Assembly: GCA_020853255.1 (NCBI GenBank)
Contig: JADYZI010000520.1
Location: forward strand, 1 to 14,999
From: Acidobacteriota bacterium
GTDB lineage: Bacteria; Acidobacteriota; Blastocatellia; Pyrinomonadales; Pyrinomonadaceae
Direction: 5' to 3'
Length of the DNA: 14,999 nt
Under the pieces are notes generated by a model, which had not been told where the DNA came from, did no database searches, and saw only the letters and a list, made by a program, of their open reading frames with translations. Position 1 is the first letter of the stretch. Every line of letters begins with the position of its first letter. Both the position numbers and the translations under genes were made by a program. This document shows positions 1 through 6,391 of this stretch, in pieces.

Positions 1-984
1 CACGAGAAAAAGATCTCGAACATGCGCGATCTTCTGCCGATCCTCGAGCAGGTTGCCAAACAGGGCCGTCCGCTGCTGATCATCGCCGAAGACGTCGAAG
101 GCGAAGCGCTCGCGACGCTGGTCGTGAACAAACTGCGCGGCACGCTGAACGTTGCCGCAGTTAAGGCCCCCGGCTTTGGCGACCGCCGGAAGGCAATGCT
201 TGAAGACATCGCGGTCCTGACCGGCGGCAAGGTCATCACCGAAGACCTCGGCATCAAGCTTGATGCGATCACGACCGAAGACCTCGGCCGTGCGAAGAAG
301 GTCACGATCGACAAGGACAACACGACCATTGTCGAAGGCAGCGGTGCAGGCGATGCGATCGACGGACGCATCAAGACGATCCGCAACCAGATCGAAGAAA
401 CGACTTCGGACTATGACCGCGAAAAACTGCAGGAACGTCTTGCCAAATTGGTCGGCGGTGTTGCGGTGATCAAGGTCGGTGCCGCGACCGAGACCGAGAT
501 GAAGGAAAAGAAGGCCCGCGTTGAAGACGCAATGCACGCGACCCGTGCGGCGGTCGAAGAAGGCATCGTCGCCGGCGGCGGCGTCGCACTTGTGCGTGCC
601 GCCAGCGTGCTCGATGGGTTTACGGCAAGCGAAGAGGACTCCGACGAACAGATCGGCGTCAACATCGTTCGCCGCGCGCTCGAAGAACCGCTTCGCCAGA
701 TCGCGGCAAACGCCGGCAAAGAAGGCGCCGTGATCGTCGGCAAGGTCGCCGAAGGCAAAGACAGCTTTGGCTTCAACGCCGCCACCGAGAAGTTCGAAGA
801 CCTCGTAAAAGCCGGCGTCATCGACCCGGCAAAGGTCACAAGAACCGCTCTTCAGAATGCGGCCAGCATCGCCGGCCTTATGCTCACCACCGAAGCCATG
901 ATCGCTGACGTCCCCGAAGAAAAGGGCGACGGCGGCATGGGCATGCCCGGCGGCGGCATGGGCGGCATGGGCATGGGTATGTAA
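1..984 (+). CDS. groEL: Chaperonin GroEL (60 kDa chaperonin), 3' part; 5' end lies outside the window
   Basis: This is the ATP-dependent folding chaperonin that forms the double-ring cage with GroES in the cytosol. The reading frame is open from base 1 (HEKKISN precedes the first internal Met at 22), so this is the C-terminal ~327 residues of a ~550-residue protein, starting in the apical domain. Family landmarks are clear: [58 protein letters not shown], and [16 protein letters not shown]. The last carries the Asp that corresponds to the ATPase catalytic Asp398 of E. coli GroEL (about residue 176 of this fragment). The C-terminus is the Gly/Met-rich tail typical of GroEL. The identification is certain. 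Two diverged copies of its 3' end occur downstream (1769-1858 and 6127-6176), which is unusual. Confidence 0.98.
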   Translation, partial: HEKKISNMRDLLPILEQVAKQGRPLLIIAEDVEGEALATLVVNKLRGTLNVAAVKAPGFGDRRKAMLEDIAVLTGGKVITEDLGIKLDAITTEDLGRAKKVTIDKDNTTIVEGSGAGDAIDGRIKTIRNQIEETTSDYDREKLQERLAKLVGGVAVIKVGAATETEMKEKKARVEDAMHATRAAVEEGIVAGGGVALVRAASVLDGFTASEEDSDEQIGVNIVRRALEEPLRQIAANAGKEGAVIVGKVAEGKDSFGFNAATEKFEDLVKAGVIDPAKVTRTALQNAASIAGLMLTTEAMIADVPEEKGDGGMGMPGGGMGGMGMGM

Positions 985-991
985 CGGAGCG

Positions 992-1024
992 GGGACACTC
1001 CTGTCCCGAACGCCGCTTGCGGCG
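992..1024. repeat. Two adjacent short hairpins just after groEL
   Basis: GGGACA-CTCC-TGTCCC (992-1007) is followed at once by CGCCGC-TT-GCGGCG (1011-1024). Both stems are perfect. Neither is followed by a T-run, so they are not the main terminator. They resemble the short hairpin repeats scattered through this window and may be REP-like elements or mRNA 3'-end stabilisers; that role is inference. The two groEL relics downstream carry different hairpins at this position. Confidence 0.5.
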
Positions 1025-1071
1025 TAACCTGTCAGAACCGGAGGCAATAGCGACCGGGTTCTTCAATCCCA

Positions 1072-1102
1072 AAAGGCCTCGGTAACCGCCGAGGCCTTTC
1101 CG
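1072..1102 (+). terminator. Rho-independent terminator of groEL
   Basis: A perfect 11-bp stem, AAAGGCCTCGG / CCGAGGCCTTT, has a 6-nt loop (1083-1088). The stem ends in a TTT run followed by CCGTTG. It separates groEL from the PIN gene that starts 19 bp beyond the stem. Hairpins with the same GGCCTCG core follow both groEL 3'-end relics (1954-1984 and 6250-6275). Confidence 0.85.
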
Positions 1103-1105
1103 TTG

Positions 1106-1111
1106 TACAAT
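1106..1111 (+). promoter_or_regulatory. Candidate -10 box (TACAAT) for the PIN gene; near-leaderless start
   Basis: TACAAT lies 6 nt upstream of the ATG at 1118. A start point ~7 nt past the box would put the transcript's 5' end on or beside the ATG. There is no Shine-Dalgarno. No good -35 is seen, because the expected position falls in the terminator loop. Identified by motif and spacing only. Confidence 0.35.
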
Positions 1112-1117
1112 CAACAA

Positions 1118-1594
1118 ATGAAGTCGCGCATCTACGTCGAAACATCCGTCGTAAGCTTCTACCACGAGGTCCGCACCGAACCCGACATGATCGCCCGCCG
1201 CGATTGGACGCGACAGTTTTGGGCGACTGCAGACGACGAGTACTCGCTGGTCACGAGCGTCGCGGTGATCGAAGAATTAGAACGTGGAAACTTTCCTAAC
1301 AAACACGAAGCTCTTGAATCGATCAATTCAATTCCGCTCTTGCCGACACCTGACGAGATATTCGAGATCGTCGAGACCTACATCCGGCACAAGATGATGC
1401 CGAGCGATCCTCACGGAGACGCGATGCATCTCGCGTTTGCGTCGTATTTCAAATGTGATTTCTTGTTAACATGGAACTGCAAACACCTCGCAAACGCAAA
1501 GAAATTCGGACATATTCGAAAGATCAATGGTATGCTTGGTTTATACGTTCCGATGCTCGTAACGCCGATGGAACTTTTAGGAGTATCGCCATGA
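1118..1594 (+). CDS. PIN-domain protein, VapC-like toxin of a type II toxin-antitoxin module
   Basis: A 158-residue cytosolic protein with the PIN ribonuclease fold, probably a Mg2+-dependent RNase toxin. Landmarks: IYVETSVVSFY at residues 5-15, EELERG at 52-57, the family-typical SDPHGDAMHLAFA at 96-108 (acidic Asp101), and FLLTWNCKHLAN at 115-126. Two usual PIN Asp positions are occupied by Glu8 and Asn120; as far as I recall this is normal in the YVETS branch of the family. The ATG at 1118 was chosen over an in-frame TTG at 1103, since the TTG would overlap the -10-like box. The stop overlaps the next gene's start (ATGA, 1591-1594), implying translational coupling to the putative antitoxin. 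Family assignment is firm; toxicity is inferred. Confidence 0.87.
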   Translation: MKSRIYVETSVVSFYHEVRTEPDMIARRDWTRQFWATADDEYSLVTSVAVIEELERGNFPNKHEALESINSIPLLPTPDEIFEIVETYIRHKMMPSDPHGDAMHLAFASYFKCDFLLTWNCKHLANAKKFGHIRKINGMLGLYVPMLVTPMELLGVSP

Positions 1595-1824
1595 CAGAGA
1601 AAGAAGATCCTGGCATCGCCTGGATACGCGAAGTCCGGCACAAAATATCCGCCGAGTTCGGCCACGACACAAAGAAGCTCGTCGAACACTATCGCGAACT
1701 TGAAAAAAAATACGCCGACCGAATTGTGCGAGACTTCAAAGAGGTCACCGGTCCGGCCGAGGTGTCTAATGATCGCCGGCCTAATGCTAACCACCGAACC
1801 CATGATCGCCGGCGCCCCCGATGA
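1591..1824 (+). CDS. Small putative antitoxin paired with the PIN protein; C-terminus read out of frame through a groEL relic
   Basis: A 77-residue charged protein whose ATG overlaps the PIN gene's stop by 4 bp. The body (residues ~8-50: IAWIREVRHKISAEFG, then a Lys/Glu-rich helix with HYRELEKKYADRIVRDF) resembles the short 'IREEHAAKFNYDLDAI'-type proteins that, from memory, accompany YVETS PIN proteins in cyanobacteria and acidobacteria. They are presumed antitoxins that wrap the toxin with a C-terminal peptide. From residue ~60 the frame enters the groEL 3'-end relic in a different phase and encodes an artificial basic tail (SNDRRPNANHRTHDRRRPR). The native C-terminus is therefore probably lost. 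It may still neutralise the toxin or may be impaired. A longer in-frame ORF begins at 1471, but it only shadows the PIN gene. Confidence 0.72.
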   Translation: MTEKEDPGIAWIREVRHKISAEFGHDTKKLVEHYRELEKKYADRIVRDFKEVTGPAEVSNDRRPNANHRTHDRRRPR

Positions 1825-1858
1825 AAAAGGCGACGGTGGCATCGGCATGGGAATGTAA
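1769..1858 (+). pseudogene. Relic of a groEL 3' end (copy 2), about 30 codons
   Basis: In frame from the ATG at 1769 to the TAA at 1856-1858 the DNA encodes [14 protein letters not shown], then APDEKGDGGIGMGM. This matches the genuine groEL C-terminus at 868-984 ([14 protein letters not shown]...[11 protein letters not shown]...), with many silent third-base changes, a few replacements and a shorter Gly/Met tail. It cannot make a chaperonin. It begins inside the end of the preceding antitoxin-like gene, so the 3' end of the cargo gene and the relic are fused. The mostly synonymous divergence implies it evolved as part of a functional groEL (a paralogue or another lineage) before being cut down. 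Confidence 0.88.
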
Positions 1859-1861
1859 TGT

Positions 1862-1883
1862 CCAACAAACTTTAGTTTGTTGG
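1862..1883. repeat. Perfect inverted repeat directly after groEL relic 2
   Basis: CCAACAAACT (1862-1871) and AGTTTGTTGG (1874-1883) form a perfect 10-bp inverted repeat, three nt past the relic's stop. The same hairpin, with one G-T wobble, follows the third groEL tail (6180-6199). A second shared element follows here: AGCCC at 1899-1903 pairs with GGGCT at 1916-1920 around GCACG, and has a counterpart at 6216-6237. Confidence 0.7.
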
Positions 1884-1953
1884 CTTTTACAGATCAACAG
1901 CCCGCACGCAAGGAAGGGCTCGATCCAACACCCAATGCTATCCAGCAAAGACA

Positions 1954-1988
1954 AAAAGGCCTCGTCACATCGGCGAGGCCTTTTCTTT
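1954..1988 (+). terminator. Rho-independent terminator downstream of groEL relic 2
   Basis: A perfect 11-bp stem, AAAAGGCCTCG / CGAGGCCTTTT (1954-1964 with 1974-1984), has a 9-nt loop and is followed by a T-rich stretch (TTTTCTTTT). It is homologous in its stem core to the groEL terminator at 1072-1102, supporting the view that a whole groEL 3' end plus terminator was duplicated. It would stop the PIN module transcript and lies just beyond the end of the convergent regulator gene at 2016. Confidence 0.85.
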
Positions 1989-2015
1989 TGGACCGAATTT
2001 CGAGTGTCGTTTAAC

Positions 2016-3983
2016 TTAATTCAATCCGATATTTCGCAATAGCTGGTCGAAACGCGGATCGTTGCGCAGCGAATCCAACAATGGGTTTACCTTGGTAACG
2101 GTCCAACCCCATCCCCCTCTGCCCAAACCTTTTTCGATCACATCGAACGCTTTATCGCGTTCGCCAAGTTCGCCGTAGATATTGGCCATGTCCCAAGCCG
2201 ACAACCTGCTTGTTTTTTCATCCATCCGTGCGTCTTCGATTGTCTGCCAAAGCACCCCATGCCACCCGGATTCTTTATAGATCGTTTTCCAGGCATCGAT
2301 TTTCGCAGCATTTTCAGCTTTCCGTACAGGCGAGCGAAGGAAACATTCAAATGCTTTGTCGCTCATGCCGTTCAAACGATATGCCTGGCAGAGAAACCCA
2401 AACGCCCCGCGAAATTCGGGGTCGAGGTCGATTGTTCGCTCAAGTTGCGTGATTGCTTCGTCATAGCGCCGCGAATAGAATAGGATCATTCCGTAAATCC
2501 GGTGGTTTAGTACCGAGACAGGCTCAAGACGAAGAGCGTTCTTTATTTCGGCAGTGGATTCGTCAAAGCGGCCCATTGAATTAAGAAAGATCGCATACTC
2601 GCGCCTATTAAGGGCTGAATCAGGATCCAGCTCCAAGGCCCGTCTGAAAGCCCGCTCTGCGCCATCGAAATCCCAGTCCTGAATCATCTTCATCGTTCCA
2701 AGCCGAGCGTACGCCTCGGGCAATTCCGCATCAATTGCAAGCGCCTTTTCGAGGGTGGATCTCTGCTTGATGTAGTGTTCACGCTTATCTCCGCCGCTCA
2801 TTGCAATGATTCCGTGGACATCGGCGAGCGTCGCGTAGGCGAGAGCATAGTTCGGATCAAGAGCGACCGCCTGCTCAAGATAACGGATCGCCTTTTCCGC
2901 ATCCTTGAGGTTTTGTTTCTCTGCCAGAGATTTGCCTAGCCAATAATATCTGTACGCTTCTTCGTTTGTCGTGTATTCCTTCAGATTTTCATTGCCGGCA
3001 ACCCGCTCCATCCTCCGCAAAAGCCGATTTCCTATGTTGGCTGCCACCTCATCCTGAATGGCAAAGATCGTTGTTCTGACCTGTTCATCGCTGAATTCGG
3101 CTTCAACGGTACCTGAAGAAATGTTAATAAGCCTCGAACTTATTCGTATCTTGTCATCAGCGATCTGATACTCCGACGCCAAAACAAAATCGACTCCCTG
3201 CTCGCGTCCGGCCGTGACCGGATCTGTATTTTTGTCCGCATAAGCCTGCGTCACGCTAACCGGTCGCACTTCAAGCCCTTTCGCGGACCGTAATTTCAGG
3301 ATCAAGGTGTTTGCAATGCCCATTTCATATGCCGGATCGCGACTCTCTGCGTTCAACGACCTTAGTGGAAGGATCGCGATAGATCGAACTGAGGGATTAC
3401 GAGTAAACAACCAAGTCCCGATGGAGATCGCCGCGACAGAGAACAATACGAGGCCTGCCCCGATCTTCAGGCTCAAGGTGGTCGGGTGAAAAGCATAACC
3501 GCGTGGCGGCCCTTGTACCAATTGGGCCTCCAACTCGGACGTTGACGCAACCGGAAGTGAACCGAGGCTCAGGTCGGGTGCCTTAGAGTGATGATCTCCA
3601 TTCGGCTCGGCGACGGTATCGGCAACGAAGCGATACCCCATCTTCGCTACCGTCTCAATAAGTTTGTTCCCGTTCTGATCGTCTCCGAGAGCTTTTCGAA
3701 GGGTGTGAATTGCTCTAGCAAGATTCGCCTCGTCAACGTATGTTTCCGGCCAAATCGCTTCGAGCAGCTCATCTTTTCTAACGAGGTGTCCGCTCCGGGT
3801 GACAAGTTGCACCAGGACATCAAAGACCTTTGGGGATAGCGGGATCGGTATCTTATCTTTTAACAGCAGTCGTTCAACTACGTCCAGATGAAAGGATCGA
3901 AAGCTGTATTTGAGACTCTTTGCGTCGCTCATCTCACCATCGGATATTTTTTGGAGAAATTCTGGAACATTCTTAAAAGACAT
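2016..3983 (-). CDS. Membrane-anchored winged-helix regulator with C-terminal TPR repeats (CadC-like wHTH-TM-TPR)
   Basis: A 655-residue protein from the chosen ATG. An OmpR/PhoB-type winged helix lies at about residues 28-118 (FHLDVVERLLL, IPLSPKVFDVLVQLV, EAIWPETYVDEANLARAIHTLRKALGD, IETVAKMGYRF). A linker, one transmembrane helix (about 171-193) and a TolB/FlgO-like alpha/beta domain beginning SIAILPLRSL (about 201-330) follow. From about 345 to the end are several TPR units, for example AIRYLEQAVALDPNYALAYATLADV and AERAFRRALELDPDSA. DNA binding on the cytoplasmic side with an external sensor is the family's known layout; the signal is unknown. The ATG at 3983 was preferred because the longer in-frame start is a TTG at 4097; an internal ATG at 3932, just before the wHTH, is also possible. 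It is divergent from the secreted protein at 4124, a plausible target. Confidence 0.88.
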   Translation of the reverse strand: MSFKNVPEFLQKISDGEMSDAKSLKYSFRSFHLDVVERLLLKDKIPIPLSPKVFDVLVQLVTRSGHLVRKDELLEAIWPETYVDEANLARAIHTLRKALGDDQNGNKLIETVAKMGYRFVADTVAEPNGDHHSKAPDLSLGSLPVASTSELEAQLVQGPPRGYAFHPTTLSLKIGAGLVLFSVAAISIGTWLFTRNPSVRSIAILPLRSLNAESRDPAYEMGIANTLILKLRSAKGLEVRPVSVTQAYADKNTDPVTAGREQGVDFVLASEYQIADDKIRISSRLINISSGTVEAEFSDEQVRTTIFAIQDEVAANIGNRLLRRMERVAGNENLKEYTTNEEAYRYYWLGKSLAEKQNLKDAEKAIRYLEQAVALDPNYALAYATLADVHGIIAMSGGDKREHYIKQRSTLEKALAIDAELPEAYARLGTMKMIQDWDFDGAERAFRRALELDPDSALNRREYAIFLNSMGRFDESTAEIKNALRLEPVSVLNHRIYGMILFYSRRYDEAITQLERTIDLDPEFRGAFGFLCQAYRLNGMSDKAFECFLRSPVRKAENAAKIDAWKTIYKESGWHGVLWQTIEDARMDEKTSRLSAWDMANIYGELGERDKAFDVIEKGLGRGGWGWTVTKVNPLLDSLRNDPRFDQLLRNIGLN

Positions 3984-4074
3984 TTCCCATCTTCGCCCAC
4001 TACCTTGCTCGTGTACAGACTTATCGTCGGCTGCAGATATGGCAAACGCGGAATGCCTCAGGGCTTTCGGCTGC

Positions 4075-4082
4075 ATTATATA
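4075..4082. promoter_or_regulatory. AT-rich overlapping -10 candidates in the divergent region between regulator and secreted-protein gene
   Basis: ATTATATA gives TATAAT on the minus strand (4075-4080), which would serve the regulator gene, and TATATA on the plus strand (4077-4082), which would serve the gene at 4124. Neither has a convincing -35 at 16-18 bp. This is the most promoter-like stretch in the 140-bp divergent spacer, but the evidence is weak. Confidence 0.3.
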
Positions 4083-4113
4083 GCAATCGGCGCCCAAAAT
4101 AGCAAATTTTCTC

Positions 4114-4119
4114 AGGAGG
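4114..4119 (+). promoter_or_regulatory. Consensus ribosome binding site of the beta-helix protein
   Basis: AGGAGG ends 4 nt before the ATG at 4124. It is a full Shine-Dalgarno core and fixes the start. Few genes in this window have one. Confidence 0.75.
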
Positions 4120-4123
4120 TTCT

Positions 4124-5353
4124 ATGTTATCCAGGTTAACAGTACGCAGGATATATCTTTCTATCGCGGTCGCCACTCTATTCTCGTTGACTGCCTTAGT
4201 GCCTTTAACGAACGCGGCAAATGGCGGATCAGTAGCGGTCTCGAATGTCGAGGAGCTTTATGCCGCGGTTGATGACCCAAACAACGCGGGTACATCCGTT
4301 ATACTCGCCCCCGGGACGTACACCCTATCGCGAAATCGACCGGACGGCAGTCTCCGGACAAAGGCGGGGCGGCTAGAATTACAGCCAGATATGTCTCTGA
4401 CCGGTGTTGTCGGAAACAGATCGGCGGTGGTTATTGACGGATCAGGATTGCCTGCTTCATCGTTCAGCCTCCCCGGTCCACTTCTCGTCGGTGTCATTCG
4501 TGTGGGTCGCGGGTCAAACGCGGTCGAGTGGCTAACGATCACGGGCAATTCCTTGTCAGTCGGCAGTATCGACGCCTCGCTCCTGTCCCCGCAGGGGTCT
4601 TATGTGCTCGTTGCTCACGTCACCTCAACCGGCAGCCCGCGAGCGGTTGACGTCCGCAATATTGCTATGCCAAATCGTTTACTTGAAGCTGAGCTTATCG
4701 ACAACGAGTTCTACGGTGGTTTTGAAGGCATAAGGGTGCTGAACACCAACAATTCAGCGAACGCAGTGATAAACGTCCGTATGAGTCACAATTATCTTCA
4801 CGATAACGAGCACGGATGCATTATAGAAAATTCAAGATCAAGTTCTGGTCACATTGAGGTTCGCTCGTTCGGGGATCTTATAACGGGAAACGCCACCGGC
4901 GTCCTGGTAGGTAGCGGATTCATCGTCGGGGCGGGATCCGCGAATGAGAACTACACGTTATTTGAAGCACACAGGAGCATGATCATCTATAACACAAACC
5001 CGGTGCACACACTCCCTTGGGCCGGCGGAATTATCGCCGCCGGTGGAATGTCGGGCTTGCAAAACGCCGCCAATAACAACCGTCTTGAAATTAAGCTTGT
5101 GAGCTGCATAATTTACGGCAATCAAGAAGTAAATGTGAAGGTTCGCGGTGCATTCGGCTTCACTCCCCCGAGCCAGAATCCGCCACTACCGCCCCCGGTA
5201 GCGGGCTCCGGCAACTCCGTCCTGGTAGAGTTACGTGGCATCTCAATATTCATGCCAGTGGACGCCGCTGCCAGCGATCCTGTTCAGCCGAATGAAACAA
5301 ACTCGGTTGAGATTATTCGCAAAAAAATCCGGCTTACGGACTTGGAGTTGTAA
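4124..5353 (+). CDS. Secreted right-handed beta-helix-like protein of unknown function
   Basis: A 409-residue protein with a Sec signal peptide: basic MLSRLTVRRIY, a hydrophobic core at about 11-27, and likely cleavage after TNA near residue 31. The mature part opens with the pattern seen in parallel beta-helix/pectate-lyase-fold proteins: NVEELYAAVDD, SVILAPGTYTL, SAVVIDGSGLP, WLTITGN. Later strands are Asn/Gly-rich, as expected of beta-helix coils: NRLLEAELIDNEFYGG, MSHNYLHDNEHGCIIEN, DLITGNATGVLVGSG. A Pro-rich linker (about 348-358) precedes a short C-terminal strand region. I see no recognisable pectate-lyase catalytic motif, so enzyme activity is not claimed; a periplasmic or surface carbohydrate-binding or modifying role is possible. 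It is divergent from the wHTH-TPR regulator gene. Confidence 0.75.
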   Translation: MLSRLTVRRIYLSIAVATLFSLTALVPLTNAANGGSVAVSNVEELYAAVDDPNNAGTSVILAPGTYTLSRNRPDGSLRTKAGRLELQPDMSLTGVVGNRSAVVIDGSGLPASSFSLPGPLLVGVIRVGRGSNAVEWLTITGNSLSVGSIDASLLSPQGSYVLVAHVTSTGSPRAVDVRNIAMPNRLLEAELIDNEFYGGFEGIRVLNTNNSANAVINVRMSHNYLHDNEHGCIIENSRSSSGHIEVRSFGDLITGNATGVLVGSGFIVGAGSANENYTLFEAHRSMIIYNTNPVHTLPWAGGIIAAGGMSGLQNAANNNRLEIKLVSCIIYGNQEVNVKVRGAFGFTPPSQNPPLPPPVAGSGNSVLVELRGISIFMPVDAAASDPVQPNETNSVEIIRKKIRLTDLEL

Positions 5354-5379
5354 TGTGCTGTGTCAGGCTTGCGTTTCTC

Positions 5380-5835
5380 GCGGCTTGACACTCGATTTGC
5401 AGTGAAGATGTGCTTCACCGGACAGGCCGATTAATTCGTCGCGGCTATGCCGCCGTTTCACCGACCGAACGGGCGGCGGAGCCTTTTCGCAAATAGGCGG
5501 GCGAAGCCCGGAGAAAGGAGATGATGGCAAAGATAAAGGGAAAGAGCGTTCGGAAGGCTTTGCTGCTTAATCTCCTGCGGCTCTGCCGCTCTATTTGCGG
5601 TGAAGTTCTACTTCACCGATAAGCCATAAGATTCTTCCGCGGCTACGCCGCCGATTTCGGCGGCCGAACGGGCGGCAAAGCCGCATTTCTAAACTTGGAG
5701 TAGGGCCGGAAAGGCCGAGCCTTTCCGCAAATAGATGGGCATAGCCCGAAGAAATGAAGCTGAAAACTAAGGATGCTTTGCGGCTTTGCCGCTCTATTTG
5801 CGGTGAAGGTATGCTTCACCGCATGACCGACGTAA
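5380..5835. repeat. Tandem array of ~200-bp units built from short hairpins (about 2.3 copies), non-coding
   Basis: Three units begin at about 5380, 5577 and 5780 (periods 197 and 203 bp; the last is truncated). Each unit contains the same ordered hairpins with constant stems and changing loops. GCGGC-NNN-GCCGC occurs at 5577-5589 and 5780-5792, and is degenerate at 5380. GTGAAG-N5-CTTCAC has loops ATGTG (5402-5418), TTCTA (5600-5616) and GTATG (5803-5819). A second GCGGC-NNN-GCCGC has loops TAT (5441-5453) and TAC (5639-5651). GGGC-NNN-GCCC has loops GAA (5499-5509) and ATA (5737-5747). Shared linkers include TTTGCGGTGAAG, CCGAACGGGCGGC and CGCAAATAG. No convincing gene lies in 5354-5906. 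Confidence 0.8.
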
Positions 5836-5906
5836 ACTTGAACGTGCCTCGGCACCAGCCGGGGCCTTTCATCTTGTATGTACTAAAAAGTAAGATAGAT
5901 AGGATC

Positions 5907-6110
5907 ATGGCACTATCATCCGAAGATCGAACTGAGATCCAGTTGCTCGTTTTGCAGGAACTGGAAAAATTGTTACATGAAAGCAGCGGATTCTCTGAGG
6001 CTCGGAGAGCGGCCGGGAAACGGAGGCAGGAACTAGAAGCCGACCTTCTAGATCACCAACGCAACCACGGAGAAGCGAGCGGGATGTGGAAGGACGATCC
6101 TGAGTCTTAG
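5907..6110 (+). CDS. Hypothetical 67-residue protein
   Basis: MALSSEDRTEIQLLVLQELEK is followed by a highly charged, probably all-helical sequence (KRRQELEADLLDHQRNH) ending in WKDDPES. I do not recognise a family. The ATG at 5907 is preceded by AGGA at 5901-5904, too close to be a strong Shine-Dalgarno. The frame is open upstream to 5754, but that part is the hairpin array and its peptide is just translated repeat. Its stop lies 16 bp before the third groEL 3'-end relic, the same arrangement as the antitoxin-like gene at 1591. It could be real cargo or a decayed fragment. Confidence 0.45.
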   Translation: MALSSEDRTEIQLLVLQELEKLLHESSGFSEARRAAGKRRQELEADLLDHQRNHGEASGMWKDDPES

Positions 6111-6126
6111 TAAGAAAGATTTCTTC

Positions 6127-6176
6127 GATCGCCGACGCCCCTGACGAACGAGGGCAATGACGGCTTGGGAATGTAA
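6127..6176 (+). pseudogene. Relic of a groEL 3' end (copy 3), frameshifted
   Basis: ATCGCCGACGCCCCTGACGA encodes IADAPDE, matching the groEL C-terminal region (IADVPEE in the genuine gene, IAGAPDE in relic 2). After a frameshift near 6150 the DNA encodes DGLGM and a TAA at 6174-6176. Without the shift the frame hits TGA at 6158. The homology is short, but its context confirms it: the sequence right after the stop repeats the one behind relic 2 (GTCCAACA.ACT..AGTTTGTTG, then CAGCCCGCACG and a GGCCTCG hairpin). Confidence 0.75.
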
Positions 6177-6179
6177 GTC

Positions 6180-6237
6180 CAACAGACTTAAGTTTGTTGA
6201 ACAAACCGTGTCCGCAGCCCGCACGTGAGTAATGGCT
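6180..6237. repeat. Hairpin pair shared with the region behind groEL relic 2
   Basis: CAACAGACTT (6180-6189) pairs with AAGTTTGTTG (6190-6199) with one G-T wobble. AGCC (6216-6219) pairs with GGCT (6234-6237) around GCACG. Both elements, in the same order, are found at 1862-1920. The wobble substitution keeps an RNA stem while changing the DNA. Confidence 0.6.
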
Positions 6238-6249
6238 CAACGCAGAATT

Positions 6250-6278
6250 ATGGCCTCGTCATCCGGCGGGGCCATTTT
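6250..6278 (+). terminator. Terminator-like hairpin behind groEL relic 3
   Basis: ATGGCCTCG (6250-6258) pairs with CGGGGCCAT (6267-6275) with one T-G wobble and is followed by TTTGTTGTTG. It is the third member of the GGCCTCG terminator family that follows each groEL 3' end in this window. It is less perfect than the other two. Confidence 0.6.
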
Positions 6279-6391
6279 GTTGTTGAGCGAAGTAATCAGC
6301 GTTTACGCCATCTTCTGCCGTAAGAATCGGTGAAAAGCTGACACATTTTCCAGCGCGGCGGTGTTCCCATATTTGGTCAATAGTCAAAATT

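Noticed and set aside
411..839. Long minus-strand open frame opposite groEL (also 6587-7207 opposite the S41 gene and 11640-12215 opposite the membrane operon)
   Set aside because: Each lies entirely antisense to a strongly supported gene, has low-complexity composition typical of a mirrored frame, and has no domain or ribosome site.
1821..2042. Plus-strand open frame starting in groEL relic 2 (73 codons)
   Set aside because: It runs through the relic, both hairpins and the terminator; it is translated non-coding sequence.
3983..4097. Longer start (TTG at 4097) for the wHTH-TPR regulator
   Set aside because: The added 38 residues are not part of the wHTH domain, the codon is TTG, and it would swallow the divergent promoter region.
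5380..5835. Possible CRISPR array in the repeat region
   Set aside because: The repeats are ~200-bp imperfect units of hairpins, not 25-40 bp direct repeats with unique spacers, and no cas gene is present.
5754..5906. N-terminal extension of the small ORF at 5907 (RLCRSICGEGMLHRM...)
   Set aside because: This peptide is simply the hairpin repeat unit in translation; the same DNA recurs at 5577 in a non-coding setting.
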